Shown here piece by piece: positions 1-5,043 of a stretch of 5,043 nt of DNA. The position numbers and the translations under genes were made by a program. The notes under the pieces are model-generated. The model made no database searches. It was given only the letters and a program-made list of their open reading frames with translations, and was not told where the DNA came from. Numbering within the stretch: the first letter of the stretch is position 1; each line of letters opens with the position of its first letter. Source of the DNA: Candidatus Izemoplasmatales bacterium (GTDB lineage Bacteria > Bacillota_I > Bacilli_A > Izemoplasmatales > Hujiaoplasmataceae); NCBI GenBank assembly GCA_028699855.1, contig JAQVTV010000091.1, positions 1 through 5,043 on the forward strand, written 5' to 3'.

Positions 1-351
1 CTCGTTTTCCAACACGAGCGAAGCTTGCTTCAGGTAAAGTGATATGCCACGCTTGCCAAGAACTGGAACAAAACACGTCATCTGCGGATGTTGCGAAGTC
101 AAATATGCTTGATGCATCATGAGCATTTTGTTAGTCTGTCGCTTCATGAACTTTTGCTTTACAAAGAAATATAAAGAGAACATGAAAAAGGAGATGAGCG
201 GAACATACCAGATGAGACCAATCTTTAGACTAATCATCAACAAAACGATGACACCGGTGTAGATGGCACTCAATAAACCAATGGATTTGACGGATATGGG
301 ACTGATATACGAAAGTGTCGCCTCAATGATGGATGTTTGGTCCGTATCCAT
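1..351 (-). CDS. Unknown membrane protein, N-terminal part, coupled to deoC
   Basis: I do not recognise this protein. The frame from ATG 351 is open for 117 codons to the left edge. It begins MDTDQTSIIEATLSYIS and has two strongly hydrophobic segments, at about 24-43 (LLSAIYTGVIVLLMIS) and about 46-66 (LIWYVPLISFFMFSLYFFV), split by a very short turn as in a helical hairpin. A basic stretch KQKFMKRQTNK (65-75) follows, which by the positive-inside rule puts both ends in the cytoplasm. The visible rest (LTSQHPQMTCFVPVLGKRG...) looks like the start of a soluble domain. The start is well supported: the ATG shares a base with the deoC TGA (TGATG), and GGAG lies 10 nt upstream inside deoC. Co-expression with deoC is therefore likely, but a functional link is inference. 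A small membrane-anchored cytosolic domain is one option; a transporter cannot be excluded because the C-terminus is missing. Confidence 0.8.
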   Translation of the reverse strand, partial: MDTDQTSIIEATLSYISPISVKSIGLLSAIYTGVIVLLMISLKIGLIWYVPLISFFMFSLYFFVKQKFMKRQTNKMLMMHQAYLTSQHPQMTCFVPVLGKRGISLYLKQASLVLENE

Positions 352-1007
352 CAGTATCCATCTCCATGCTCGTCACGAAGCAACTTAACGCCACTCGACG
401 TACCGATCCGTGTTGCCCCAGCTTGAATCATTGCGACCAAGTCCGCTTGTGATCGCACGCCTCCGGAAGCCTTCACTTCTTTGCCTGCGCCATATTCTTT
501 CATCAATTTGACATCTTCGACTTTGGCACCTTCAGGACCAAAACCCGTCGAAGTCTTGATGAATCCGGCCTGTGTTTTCGCCACGGTTTTCGAGACTTCG
601 ATGATTTCTTCTTTGCTGAGATAACACGTTTCGATGATGACCTTTACGAGATGGTTGCCAGCGGCCTTCACGACTTCATCGATTTCTTCCTTGATCCGTT
701 CCCAATGACCCATCTTGGCATCTCCGATATTGATCACCATATCAATCTCATCCGCGCCATTGTGAATGGCATTCAATGTTTCGAACACTTTGGTCGCGGT
801 CGTATTTTGCCCCAAGGGAAAACCCACGACTGTACATACCAACACGCCGGTGCCTTCAAGTCTCTGACGACAATGAGGCACAAAAACGGGATGAACGCAG
901 ACGCTTTTGAACTGGTATTGGATGGCTTCATCGATCAATGTGTCGATATCGGCCAATGTGCCGGTCGGTCGTAAAAATGTGTGGTCAATATATTCATTCA
1001 GTTTCAT
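351..1007 (-). CDS. deoC: Deoxyribose-phosphate aldolase (DERA)
   Basis: DeoC cleaves 2-deoxyribose 5-phosphate into glyceraldehyde 3-phosphate and acetaldehyde. This cytosolic class I aldolase step lets the cell use deoxynucleosides as a carbon source. The 218-residue protein matches the usual family length and TIM-barrel pattern. The key residues are present: Asp89 in ADEIDMVINIG, the Schiff-base Lys151 in FIKTSTGFGP, Lys179 in EVKASGGVR, and the phosphate-binding GATRIGTSSG loop (197-206). I start it at ATG 1007 because AAGGAG precedes it and because MKLNEYIDHTFLRP is the typical N-terminus. The in-frame extension to 1046 (MMRINNRV...) lacks a ribosome site and family similarity. It has its own promoter with a palindrome on the -10 box, so it is probably induced by relief of repression. 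The usual deo partners (deoB, pdp, nupC, cdd) are not in the window. The TGA stop overlaps the next gene's ATG by one base. Confidence 0.97.
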   Translation of the reverse strand: MKLNEYIDHTFLRPTGTLADIDTLIDEAIQYQFKSVCVHPVFVPHCRQRLEGTGVLVCTVVGFPLGQNTTATKVFETLNAIHNGADEIDMVINIGDAKMGHWERIKEEIDEVVKAAGNHLVKVIIETCYLSKEEIIEVSKTVAKTQAGFIKTSTGFGPEGAKVEDVKLMKEYGAGKEVKASGGVRSQADLVAMIQAGATRIGTSSGVKLLRDEHGDGY

Positions 1008-1014
1008 TTGCACT

Positions 1015-1020
1015 CTCCTT
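1015..1020 (-). promoter_or_regulatory. Ribosome binding site of deoC
   Basis: AAGGAG is followed after 8 nt by the ATG at 1007. The upstream in-frame GTG (1046) and ATG (1043) have no such site, so this element decides the start. Confidence 0.85.
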
Positions 1021-1072
1021 GACACCCTATTATTTATTCTCATCACTCTGGCAAAAAATAAACCTTCATGGC

Positions 1073-1092
1073 GGATTTAGTATACTAAATCC
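1073..1092 (-). promoter_or_regulatory. Perfect 20-bp palindrome over the deoC -10 box, probable operator
   Basis: GGATTTAGTATACTAAATCC is a perfect two-fold palindrome with no spacer. It covers the entire -10 hexamer and reaches about the transcription start, where a bound dimer would block RNA polymerase. A stem without a loop makes an RNA hairpin function unlikely. The TAGTATACTA core resembles the GTA/TAC half-sites of FadR-type GntR regulators; assigning a regulator family is inference. No regulator gene is visible in the window. Confidence 0.68.
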
Positions 1093-1107
1093 ACACTCAA
1101 AAGTCAA
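1079..1107 (-). promoter_or_regulatory. Sigma-A-type promoter of deoC
   Basis: TTGACT (1107-1102) and TATACT (1084-1079) are each one base from consensus and are separated by exactly 17 nt. The predicted start is near 1072, giving a leader of about 65 nt before the deoC ATG. The promoter begins directly downstream of the ileS terminator, so deoC has its own transcription. Confidence 0.82.
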
Positions 1108-1117
1108 ATGATTGCCA

Positions 1118-1145
1118 CGTAAAAGCCGGTGCATCCAGCACCGGC
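1118..1145 (-). terminator. Intrinsic terminator after ileS
   Basis: A perfect 8-bp stem, GCCGGTGC (1145-1138) with GCACCGGC (1132-1125), has a five-base loop and lies 18 nt after the ileS stop. Only TTTT follows before ACG, so the U-tract is short and some readthrough into deoC is possible. The GC-rich stem makes a terminator the best reading. Confidence 0.72.
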
Positions 1146-1163
1146 GCAAGTTCACTCAGTGGC

Positions 1164-3902
1164 TCATCCGCGAACGATGTTGTGACAACGCGGACACAGT
1201 CCTTCCTCATCGATGGTCGGGTTGATTTGCCAGCAGCGCTCACACGTTTCACCCTCTGCCGCAAGCACTTCAACAGACAAAGATTCGGTATGGTACCCTC
1301 TGCTTCCCTCACTCCGCACTTCAACTTGAGATACGATGAATACTTGAGCCAAATCGACGTCGAGGCGTTTAAGAAGGTTCGCTGTATCTCCATGGGGATA
1401 CAGGATGACTTTTGCGTTCAGGCTTTTACCGATGATTTTGTCGTTTCGAGCGATTTCCAACGCCTTCAAGACTACTTCGCGAACATCCATGAACCGATCG
1501 TAGTCGACTTCGATTTCGGTCGGATAATCTGCCACCAAAGGCATATCAAGGAGATAAACATCCTGTGCCGTCTTGAAAGGCAGATAATGATAGGCTTCCG
1601 AAGTCGTGTGCGGAATCATCGGTGTCAGCAATCGGAGCAATGCATCGAGGATGCGGTGGAAAACCGTTTGGATCCGACGACGCTTCGGATCATTGTCACG
1701 TTCAATGTAGAGCACATCCTTGGCAAAATCCATGTAGAATGATGAGATGAACGAGATGAAATTATTGATTTTGCGATAGACATCATCAAAACAGAAATCC
1801 CGATAACACTCGATGACCTCGGAAATCAAACGATTGAGTTTTAGTAGCATGTATTGGTCAATCTCGCCCAAATCCGGATAAACAACGTCATTGTGAACCG
1901 GATGAAAATCAGCCAGGTTGCCCAACAGAAACTTGAAAGTGTTGCGAATCTTGCGATACGATTCCGCCACTTGCTTCAGCAAATCGTCGGAAAGACGGAC
2001 GTCGGCTTGATAATCGACACTTGCGACCCAAAGACGGAATATATCCGCACCCAAAGTGTTGGATATCTTGTTGGGATCCACGACATTACCCAGAGACTTC
2101 GACATTTTTCGACCTTCGCCATCCAAGACGAACCCATGAGACACCAATGTGCGATACGGACTTTCGCCCCGGGTGGCGACACCGGTCGTGAGGCTTGAAT
2201 TGAACCAGCCTCGATATTGGTCCGAACCTTCTAAATAGATATCCGCAGGATAGGGTTGTCCTCTATCTATCATGGCCCCGTGATGACTCGACCCCGAATC
2301 AAACCAAACATCCATAATATCGGTTTCCTTGGTGAAGATGCCATTGGGGGAATCGGGATGCGTGTAGCCATCGGGAAGCAACTCTTTCGCGCTGCGCTGG
2401 AACCAGGCGTTGGTTCCTTCTTCCGCCACAATCTTCGCGACATGCAAAATGACGTTTTTATCGAGAATTGCGGTTTCTTTTTCGGTATAGAAGGCCGGAA
2501 TCGGCACACCCCAGGTTCTTTGTCGGGAAATACACCAGCTACCCCGTTCCTTGATCATGTTGGAAAGGCGGATATCGCCCCAAGCAGGATGCCATTCCAC
2601 GGTTTGAATCGCCTTCAGAATGTGCTCTTTGAGTTGATCGATCGAGGCGAACCATTGCGGCGTCGCTCGAAAGATCACGGGTTTCTTGGTCCGCCAATCA
2701 TGTGGGTAGCTATGGACAATACGAATGCTCTTCAATAATGCTTTGCCCTCGGTGAGGGCATTGATGACTTCGTCATTGCATTGATCCACATACAATCCCG
2801 CGAAGCGTTCGCCCGCCTCAGCCGTCATCATCCCGTGGGCATCCACAGGGCAAAAGACCTCAAGCCCATTCGCCTGACCCACGATGAAATCGTCTTCACC
2901 GTGTCCGGGTGCTGTGTGGACTAATCCCGTTCCATCCTCTGTGGTCACATGATCGCCTAAAATAACTGGAGAATACCGATCATATAAAGGATGCCGGTAA
3001 GTGATGCCTTCGAGTTCCCAACCAAAATAGGTGTTGATCACTTCGACTTGATTCCATTCAAGTATTTGCGTCAAAGAATCCACAAGCGATTTGGCCATGA
3101 CAAAAGTCCGCTCGCCATCGATTCTTGCGACAACATATTCGATATTCGGCCCCACACAAATGGCTAGGTTCGCTGGAATAGTCCACGGAGTCGTCGTCCA
3201 AATCAGAAGTTCAGCATTTTTTGGAAGCAAGCCTTTGGCTTCTTTCACGGGCATTGCCACGTAGATCGATGGCGATGTCACGTCATGATACTCGATTTCC
3301 GCTTCGGCCAGCGCCGATTCGCTGGACGGAGACCAATATACGGGCTTCAACCCTTTGTAAATCAACCCTTTGTCGACCATTTCCGCAAAAAGCCGCAATT
3401 GCGACGCCTCATAGGCTTTGTCCATCGTGATGTAGGGATGTTCCCACTCGCCTAGGACACCTAAACGTTTGAACTGATTGCGTTGGATATCGATTTGTTC
3501 CAAGGCATATTCGCGACACATGTCACGGAATTGAACGATGTCGATTTCTTTGCGATTCACCTTTTTATCCCGTGAAAGCGCATTTTCTATCGGCAATCCA
3601 TGCGTATCCCAACCGGGAATATATGGTGCGCGCTTTCCGGACATGTTTTGAAAACGGATGACAAAATCCTTGAGGACCTTGTTGAGGGCAGTTCCGGCAT
3701 GAATCGAACCGTTCGCGTAAGGCGGTCCATCATGAAGGACATAGAGCGGTCGATCCTGGTTTTTCTCCATGACCAAACGGTAAAGATTCAACGCTGCCCA
3801 GCGTTCTTGGATGACCGGTTCGTTCTGCCCCAGATTTCCCCGCATCGGAAAATCCGTATTCGGCATCAGAAGTGTGTCTTTATAGTTTTTTTTGCCTTCC
3901 AT
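1164..3902 (-). CDS. ileS: Isoleucyl-tRNA synthetase (IleRS)
   Basis: This class Ia enzyme charges tRNA-Ile with isoleucine at the expense of ATP and hydrolyses mischarged valine. The 912 residues are the normal length for bacterial type-1 IleRS and align by eye with Bacillus IleS from the first residues (KDTLLMPNTDFPMRGNL). Visible parts in order: DGPPYANGSIHAGTALNK with the HIGH signature at 68-71 written HAGT; the CP1 editing domain with TTTPWTIPAN (236-245) and GHGEDDF (333-339); DVWFDSGSSH (531-540) and YLEGSDQYRGWF (556-567) of the active site; KMSKS at 599-603; the helical anticodon-binding domain at about 640-830; and a C-terminal zinc knuckle with Cys887, Cys890, Cys903 and Cys906. 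The start at 3902 has GGAGG 7 nt upstream, and the stop is TGA. It is transcribed from its own promoter under T-box control and ends before a hairpin terminator. The HAGT in place of HxGH is noted under findings; otherwise the enzyme looks intact. Confidence 0.98.
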   Translation of the reverse strand: MEGKKNYKDTLLMPNTDFPMRGNLGQNEPVIQERWAALNLYRLVMEKNQDRPLYVLHDGPPYANGSIHAGTALNKVLKDFVIRFQNMSGKRAPYIPGWDTHGLPIENALSRDKKVNRKEIDIVQFRDMCREYALEQIDIQRNQFKRLGVLGEWEHPYITMDKAYEASQLRLFAEMVDKGLIYKGLKPVYWSPSSESALAEAEIEYHDVTSPSIYVAMPVKEAKGLLPKNAELLIWTTTPWTIPANLAICVGPNIEYVVARIDGERTFVMAKSLVDSLTQILEWNQVEVINTYFGWELEGITYRHPLYDRYSPVILGDHVTTEDGTGLVHTAPGHGEDDFIVGQANGLEVFCPVDAHGMMTAEAGERFAGLYVDQCNDEVINALTEGKALLKSIRIVHSYPHDWRTKKPVIFRATPQWFASIDQLKEHILKAIQTVEWHPAWGDIRLSNMIKERGSWCISRQRTWGVPIPAFYTEKETAILDKNVILHVAKIVAEEGTNAWFQRSAKELLPDGYTHPDSPNGIFTKETDIMDVWFDSGSSHHGAMIDRGQPYPADIYLEGSDQYRGWFNSSLTTGVATRGESPYRTLVSHGFVLDGEGRKMSKSLGNVVDPNKISNTLGADIFRLWVASVDYQADVRLSDDLLKQVAESYRKIRNTFKFLLGNLADFHPVHNDVVYPDLGEIDQYMLLKLNRLISEVIECYRDFCFDDVYRKINNFISFISSFYMDFAKDVLYIERDNDPKRRRIQTVFHRILDALLRLLTPMIPHTTSEAYHYLPFKTAQDVYLLDMPLVADYPTEIEVDYDRFMDVREVVLKALEIARNDKIIGKSLNAKVILYPHGDTANLLKRLDVDLAQVFIVSQVEVRSEGSRGYHTESLSVEVLAAEGETCERCWQINPTIDEEGLCPRCHNIVRG

Positions 3903-3909
3903 GTTATGA

Positions 3910-3914
3910 CCTCC
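3910..3914 (-). promoter_or_regulatory. Ribosome binding site of ileS
   Basis: GGAGG lies 7 nt before the ATG at 3902 and immediately after the terminator U-tract. This fixes the start codon and leaves no spare leader between attenuator and translation signal. Confidence 0.88.
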
Positions 3915-3943
3915 AAAAAAAAATCATCCTTGAAAAGGACGAT
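3915..3943 (-). terminator. T-box regulated intrinsic terminator before ileS
   Basis: ATCGTCCTT (3943-3935) pairs with AAGGATGAT (3931-3923) through nine pairs, one of them G·U, with a TTC loop. It is followed by an uninterrupted run of nine T residues (3923-3915). The run ends directly against the GGAGG ribosome site of ileS, so terminated RNA stops just before the gene. Confidence 0.92.
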
Positions 3944-3950
3944 GAATAAC

Positions 3951-3968
3951 CGCGGTACCACCTTTGTT
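3951..3968 (-). promoter_or_regulatory. Conserved T-box/antiterminator sequence
   Basis: AACAAAGGTGGTACCGCG contains the invariant GGTGG and ACCGCG blocks. The TGGT part is the bulge that base-pairs with the NCCA end of uncharged tRNA. It ends only 7 nt before the terminator stem, as expected for mutually exclusive folds. Confidence 0.94.
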
Positions 3969-4155
3969 CTAGAACGAGTCTAGCACTTATTGCCCATAAC
4001 GCTGGCATGCGTGAACGATTACTTGATTCATCGTTCCTCTCTTGGGTGATGGATCTTCCGAACAAGTGTCCTTGCTCTCAGCGATATGCAAGGTCTCTGT
4101 CGTCGCTTGTAACGGGATCCGCGTCCCAATCATCGATTTGAATTTGATTAGTGTC

Positions 4156-4184
4156 ATTATAACCGATAATGGTTGTGAATACAA
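4156..4184 (-). promoter_or_regulatory. Sigma-A-type promoter of the ileS T-box transcript
   Basis: On the minus strand TTGTAT (4184-4179) and a perfect TATAAT (4161-4156) are separated by exactly 17 nt. The expected transcription start is around 4149, which places the whole T-box leader downstream of it. Confidence 0.82.
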
Positions 4185-4195
4185 GGTATATCGGT

Positions 4196-4468
4196 TTAGA
4201 TTGCGCGTGATATGAACGAGAGTATGATTTGAAAGATAATCAATCCGAACATCGGCGTCAAATCGATTTGACCGATGACCAGCCATCCACGGAACGGACG
4301 AAGATATACAGAACTGATTTTATCCATGATGTTATAGAATCCAGTGTTTCTCAAAGGCGTCCAACTGAGGATGATCGTGACGATCATGACGTAAAAATAA
4401 ACCCGCAACACCTGAAAACTGTAATACAAGATGTAGTAGAGCACATCATTCAAAGCAAGAAAGTTCAT
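4196..4468 (-). CDS. ylmG: YggT/YlmG-family two-helix membrane protein
   Basis: This 90-residue inner-membrane protein has the YggT-family layout: one transmembrane helix at about 13-36 ending in LSWTP, a connecting loop with YLRPFR (55-60) and IDLTP (68-72), then a second helix at about 72-88. Those three loop motifs are the family's signature. The biochemical role is not settled; homologues are linked to cell division or membrane protein distribution, and in chloroplasts to nucleoid partitioning. The gene starts with an ATGA overlap on the sepF stop and has no strong Shine-Dalgarno of its own (only AAAAGAA). Translation therefore probably depends on ribosomes finishing sepF. The TAA stop is only about 12 nt before the -35 box of the ileS promoter, and I see no U-tract terminator between them, so readthrough into the T-box leader is possible. 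Confidence 0.9.
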   Translation of the reverse strand: MNFLALNDVLYYILYYSFQVLRVYFYVMIVTIILSWTPLRNTGFYNIMDKISSVYLRPFRGWLVIGQIDLTPMFGLIIFQIILSFISRAI

Positions 4469-4782
4469 TTCTTTTGATACTCGTGGACGAATTTTGTGAG
4501 TGTCGGGCCTTTGAGATCGCTCTTTTGTGCCATCAGATAGATCTTGTCCTGAATTTTGACGATATCTCCGTCACACGCATACAATACTCCGGTCAGAAAG
4601 AGCAAGACCTCGTTCGCTTCCGTGATCAGGCAATCACTGAAATTCAGTACGATGGGCAACCGGTGCATGACCAGTTCCGCATAATCATAAATTCCCGACG
4701 TATCCTGGACACGAAAAAAACGTAGATCTTCAAAGTCGATATCCGTAGCCACTATCGTTTTCTTTTTTTTGAACAGCCCCAT
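4465..4782 (-). CDS. sepF: SepF, FtsZ-anchoring cell division protein (short form)
   Basis: SepF binds the FtsZ C-terminal tail, polymerises, and tethers the Z-ring to the membrane at midcell. The 105-residue protein begins MGLFKKKK, a hydrophobic-basic start that could serve as a membrane anchor. From about residue 31 it matches the SepF core: a YAELVMHRLPIVLNF segment (helix then strand), FLTG at 62-65, and the LYACDGDIVKIQDKIYLMA strands (67-85). The FLTG glycine matches the conserved core glycine of the dimer helix. The protein is much shorter than Bacillus SepF (about 150 residues) because the acidic linker between anchor and core is nearly absent. Two adjacent ATGs are possible. I chose 4782 because AAAGGAG then sits 7 nt upstream, the spacing also seen for deoC and ileS, and because this ATG overlaps the yggS stop as TGATG. 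Starting at 4785 adds one Met. The 3' end overlaps ylmG by 4 nt (ATGA). Confidence 0.9.
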   Translation of the reverse strand: MGLFKKKKTIVATDIDFEDLRFFRVQDTSGIYDYAELVMHRLPIVLNFSDCLITEANEVLLFLTGVLYACDGDIVKIQDKIYLMAQKSDLKGPTLTKFVHEYQKK

Positions 4783-5043
4783 CATTCGTCTCCTTTATCA
4801 AAAAGAATCGATCCCAGTCTTAGGTGTGTCGCACCACATTCGATTGCCACTTCATAATCATTTGACATTCCCATGGACAGCCAAGGTGCAGGCGCACCCG
4901 GAAGTGATGCGCGCTTGAGCGCGTCACTTAAATTCCTCAAAGATGAGAAACACGCCCGAATGACATTGAGGTCATCGGTGTAAGGTGCCATGGTCATCAA
5001 TCCGACTACCACTATTTTATCATAGTTTTCGAGATTCCGACAA
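4782..5043 (-). CDS. yggS: YggS/PLPBP-family pyridoxal phosphate homeostasis protein, C-terminal part
   Basis: The frame is open to the right edge, so the N-terminal part with the PLP-binding lysine is outside the window and only about 86 C-terminal residues are seen. They carry the family's late signatures: VVVGLMTMAP, then LSMGMSNDYEVAIECGATHLRLGSIL near the C-terminus (shown as LSMGMSNDYEVAIEC, GATHLRLGS). The SMGMS segment binds the cofactor phosphate, and the RxG motif before the last strand is typical. Family members are cytosolic, fold-type III, single-domain PLP carriers that keep PLP and amino-acid/keto-acid pools balanced and have no known catalytic reaction. The gene is called ylmE in Bacillus and sits next to sepF, as here. 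Its TGA stop shares one base with the sepF start (TGATG), so the two are very probably translationally coupled. Identity is secure; length and start cannot be judged. Confidence 0.93.
   Translation of the reverse strand, partial: CRNLENYDKIVVVGLMTMAPYTDDLNVIRACFSSLRNLSDALKRASLPGAPAPWLSMGMSNDYEVAIECGATHLRLGSILFDKGDE
4790..4796 (-). promoter_or_regulatory. Ribosome binding site of sepF
   Basis: AAAGGAG lies inside the last codons of yggS. It is 7 nt before the ATG at 4782 and only 4 nt before the ATG at 4785, which favours the downstream start. Confidence 0.75.

Larger units (their letters stand above)
3915..4149 (-). ncRNA. T-box riboswitch (tRNA-Ile sensing) in the ileS leader
   Basis: The leader of about 235 nt lies between the promoter and ileS. 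The conserved T-box sequence, AACAAAGGTGGTACCGCG at 3968-3951, matches the family consensus and includes the UGGN that pairs with the uncharged tRNA acceptor end. A Stem I can be drawn from TTGGG with CCCAA at its base, GGATC with GATCC, ACAAG with CTTGT, and CCTTGC with GCAAGG distally. Two AUC (Ile) triplets lie on its 3' side, at 4054-4052 and 4050-4048. The second is followed by ACCC, as is common for specifier codons, and is my preferred choice. Further hairpins follow: GAACGAT/ATCGTTC (4036-4030 with 4019-4013) and CTAGA/TCTAG (3983-3979 with 3973-3969). In this family uncharged cognate tRNA binds the specifier and the antiterminator, which lets transcription enter the synthetase gene when the amino acid is scarce. 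The class is certain; the exact Stem I fold and specifier register are my hand drawing. Confidence 0.93.

Noticed and set aside
651..974. Plus-strand open frame antisense to deoC
   Set aside because: It lies entirely inside the deoC coding region in a shadow frame and has no recognisable family signature.
1043..1069. Eight-codon reading frame MKVYFLPE in the deoC leader, ending TGATG on an in-frame upstream ATG of deoC
   Set aside because: It has no ribosome site and begins about 3 nt after the predicted transcription start. The upstream ATG adds residues unlike any DeoC, while ATG 1007 has a strong AAGGAG. Probably chance.
1073..1092. Reading the 20-bp palindrome as a terminator or RNA hairpin
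   Set aside because: A spacer-free palindrome leaves little stem once a loop is allowed, there is no U-tract, and it sits exactly on a -10 box. A DNA operator fits better.
2256..2738. Plus-strand open frame of 160 codons, with others like it at 1182-1742 and 1854-2198, antisense to ileS
   Set aside because: They fall on the opposite strand of a fully intact, family-matching ileS. No promoter, ribosome site or protein signature supports them.
3987..4286. Minus-strand open frame across the T-box leader
   Set aside because: It overlaps ylmG and the structured T-box RNA, and its translation has no family features.
4229..4477. Plus-strand open frame antisense to ylmG, and a similar one at 4474-4725 antisense to sepF
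   Set aside because: Both are shadows of clearly recognised minus-strand genes.
4752..4770. Run of eight T on the plus strand inside sepF as a possible terminator or frameshift site
   Set aside because: It simply encodes the KKKK stretch at the SepF N-terminus, and no hairpin adjoins it. Slippage is possible in principle but nothing else supports it.

Overview
All recognisable genes lie on the minus strand, so the window is read from right to left. Five coding regions are clear from their sequence and one partial membrane-protein gene is of unknown function. The set points to a bacterium of the Bacillota (Firmicutes) or a close relative. Three things support this: the yggS–sepF–ylmG (yggT) cell-division cluster leading into ileS, a T-box tRNA-sensing leader in front of ileS, and strong AAGGAG-type ribosome sites. 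Base composition looks intermediate rather than AT-rich. TGA ends ileS, deoC, sepF and yggS, so the standard bacterial code is in use and this is not a TGA=Trp mycoplasma. I cannot place the genus.

Right part (5043 to 4196): the C-terminal end of a YggS/PLPBP-type pyridoxal-phosphate-binding protein, then a short SepF, then the two-helix membrane protein YggT/YlmG. The stops and starts overlap (TGATG, then ATGA), so these three genes form a translationally coupled unit. In many Bacillota this cluster continues with ylmH and divIVA before ileS. Here both are absent and ileS follows directly.

Middle (about 4184 to 1118): a sigma-A-type promoter, a leader of about 235 nt with all the landmarks of an isoleucine T-box riboswitch, and a full-length 912-residue isoleucyl-tRNA synthetase. 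The leader holds Ile AUC specifier candidates, several hairpins, the T-box sequence, and a terminator with nine T residues that abuts the ribosome site. A perfect 8-bp stem hairpin closes the ileS unit.

Left part (about 1107 to 1): a second strong promoter drives deoC (deoxyribose-phosphate aldolase). Its -10 box lies inside a perfect 20-bp palindrome that is probably a repressor operator. The deoC stop overlaps the start of a membrane-protein gene (TGATG), which runs off the left edge and which I do not recognise.

The most interesting points are the palindromic operator on deoC, the unknown membrane protein coupled to deoC, the ylmH/divIVA-free junction, the altered HIGH signature (HAGT) of IleS, and the very short SepF. 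I see no mobile element, CRISPR array, tRNA or rRNA.
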